DNA of 64,000 bases, taken from positions 56,376-120,375 of the forward strand of contig JBBATZ010000004.1 in the NCBI GenBank assembly GCA_040398425.1, given 5' to 3'. The notes below the pieces were generated by a model. It was not told where the DNA came from and searched no databases. It was given only the letters and a program-made list of their open reading frames with translations. The DNA is from UBA7672 sp040398425. Lineage in GTDB: Bacteria > Pseudomonadota > Alphaproteobacteria > Caulobacterales > Hyphomonadaceae. Position numbers and translations under genes: made by a program. Positions 63,602-64,000 of this stretch are shown piece by piece (position 1 is the stretch's first letter; every line of letters starts with the position of its first letter).

Positions 63602-64000
63602 ATGGAACTCGTTCAAGGCACTTTGGCGGCAGGCCTTGTCATGGGCGTCATGGACGCGCTGTGGCTGATGGTGATTGCGCGCAAGTGGATGCTGAAGCAG
63701 CTTGGCCACCTGATGAAGGAGCCGATCTCCTGGCCGCCGGCCATTGCGTTCTACGTACTGTATTCGGTCGCGCTGAGTTTCTTCGCCATCACGCCGGCGA
63801 TGCAGGCGGGGGAGGATCCGCTGATGGCGCTGGGACTCGGGGCGTTCCTGGGGCTGGTGGCCTACGGCACCTATGACCTGACCAACATGGCGACGCTGAA
63901 AGACTGGCCCCGCGACTTCGCGATTGTCGACATCATCTGGGCCCCTTTCGTGTCGGGTGTGTCGGCGGCGGGCGGCCTGATGATCCTGAAGCTGTTCTAG
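63602..64000 (+). CDS. DUF2177-family membrane protein
   Basis: A 132-residue protein with four hydrophobic helices and the family blocks 'MGVMDALWLMVIARKWMLKQ' and 'AYGTYDLTNMATLKDWP', characteristic of DUF2177 integral membrane proteins. Complete, ending at the last base of the window. The function is unknown. It is divergent from HupE/UreJ, with about 210 bases between. Confidence 0.85.
   Translation: MELVQGTLAAGLVMGVMDALWLMVIARKWMLKQLGHLMKEPISWPPAIAFYVLYSVALSFFAITPAMQAGEDPLMALGLGAFLGLVAYGTYDLTNMATLKDWPRDFAIVDIIWAPFVSGVSAAGGLMILKLF

Overview
The window is about 64 kb of GC-rich, densely coded alphaproteobacterial chromosome. The family complement (Tad pilus genes with CpaE and CpaF, crotonyl-CoA carboxylase/reductase with ethylmalonyl-CoA mutase, an alphaproteobacterial DnaG and RpoD pair, a GGAAC-N16-CGTT promoter of the EcfG type and TTAA-N7-TTAA-like CtrA boxes) fits the Caulobacterales, perhaps Hyphomonadaceae or a relative. 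The genus cannot be fixed from sequence reading alone. I saw no insertion sequence, prophage, CRISPR array, rRNA or tRNA gene. Mobile DNA is limited to small palindromic intergenic repeats.

Layout. Positions 1-3413 hold the 3' end of nrdB, a 31-bp inverted repeat, a DUF883/holin-like membrane pair and a CASTOR/POLLUX-type ion channel. Positions 3435-7501 hold an alpha/beta hydrolase, AMP nucleosidase and a UMF1-type MFS transporter. Positions 7498-17757 form a Tad/Flp pilus locus: a stand-alone secretin N-domain protein on the minus strand, then flp with its own terminator, cpaA, and a tight cpaBCDEF-tadBC operon closed by a terminator. Palindromes and CtrA-like boxes lie in its promoter regions. 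A TadD-like lipoprotein sits far away at 41.2-42.0 kb, and no TadE/F/G gene is visible.

Positions 17.8-26.7 kb are accessory metabolism: a PQQ/cytochrome c polyvinyl-alcohol-dehydrogenase-like enzyme, an exported esterase, a Rieske oxygenase, a GFA protein, two small genes that each appear broken by one extra base (an EF-hand protein and a hypothetical), a carotenoid oxygenase and a divergent TetR regulator. Positions 26.7-33.2 kb carry ogt, msrA and two ethylmalonyl-CoA-pathway genes (ccr, ecm) flanking a D-amino-acid aminotransferase and a GIY-YIG-like protein. Positions 33.2-44.8 kb hold a lipoprotein S41 peptidase, a GDSL esterase, GNAT, CsaA, two MarR regulators, an EamA exporter, GluQ, a large unknown lipoprotein, TadD, an M17 aminopeptidase and an NlpC/P60 hydrolase.

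Positions 44.8-45.9 kb are gene-free and hold several small palindromic repeats, including a REP doublet and a 123-bp MITE-like unit. A well-formed EcfG-type promoter follows, in front of a small lipoprotein and a general-stress-protein-like gene. Positions 47.6-52.1 kb are the dnaG-rpoD replication/transcription operon, with a lysine/alanine-rich open leader in frame upstream of the chosen rpoD start. Next is a hybrid histidine kinase split by an amber codon and a run of nine G. The remainder (54.2-64 kb) encodes envelope and lipid functions: a fatty acid desaturase, a zinc metallopeptidase, a V8-like protease paired with a coiled-coil lipoprotein, DUF72, VOC, MltA, and HupE/UreJ with its membrane-anchor partner.

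I found no convincing wholly new multi-gene system. The best leads are the dnaG/rpoD junction, the interrupted kinase with its poly-G tract, the lipoprotein/protease pair, the tandem palindromes upstream of ccr and the repeat cluster at 45 kb.
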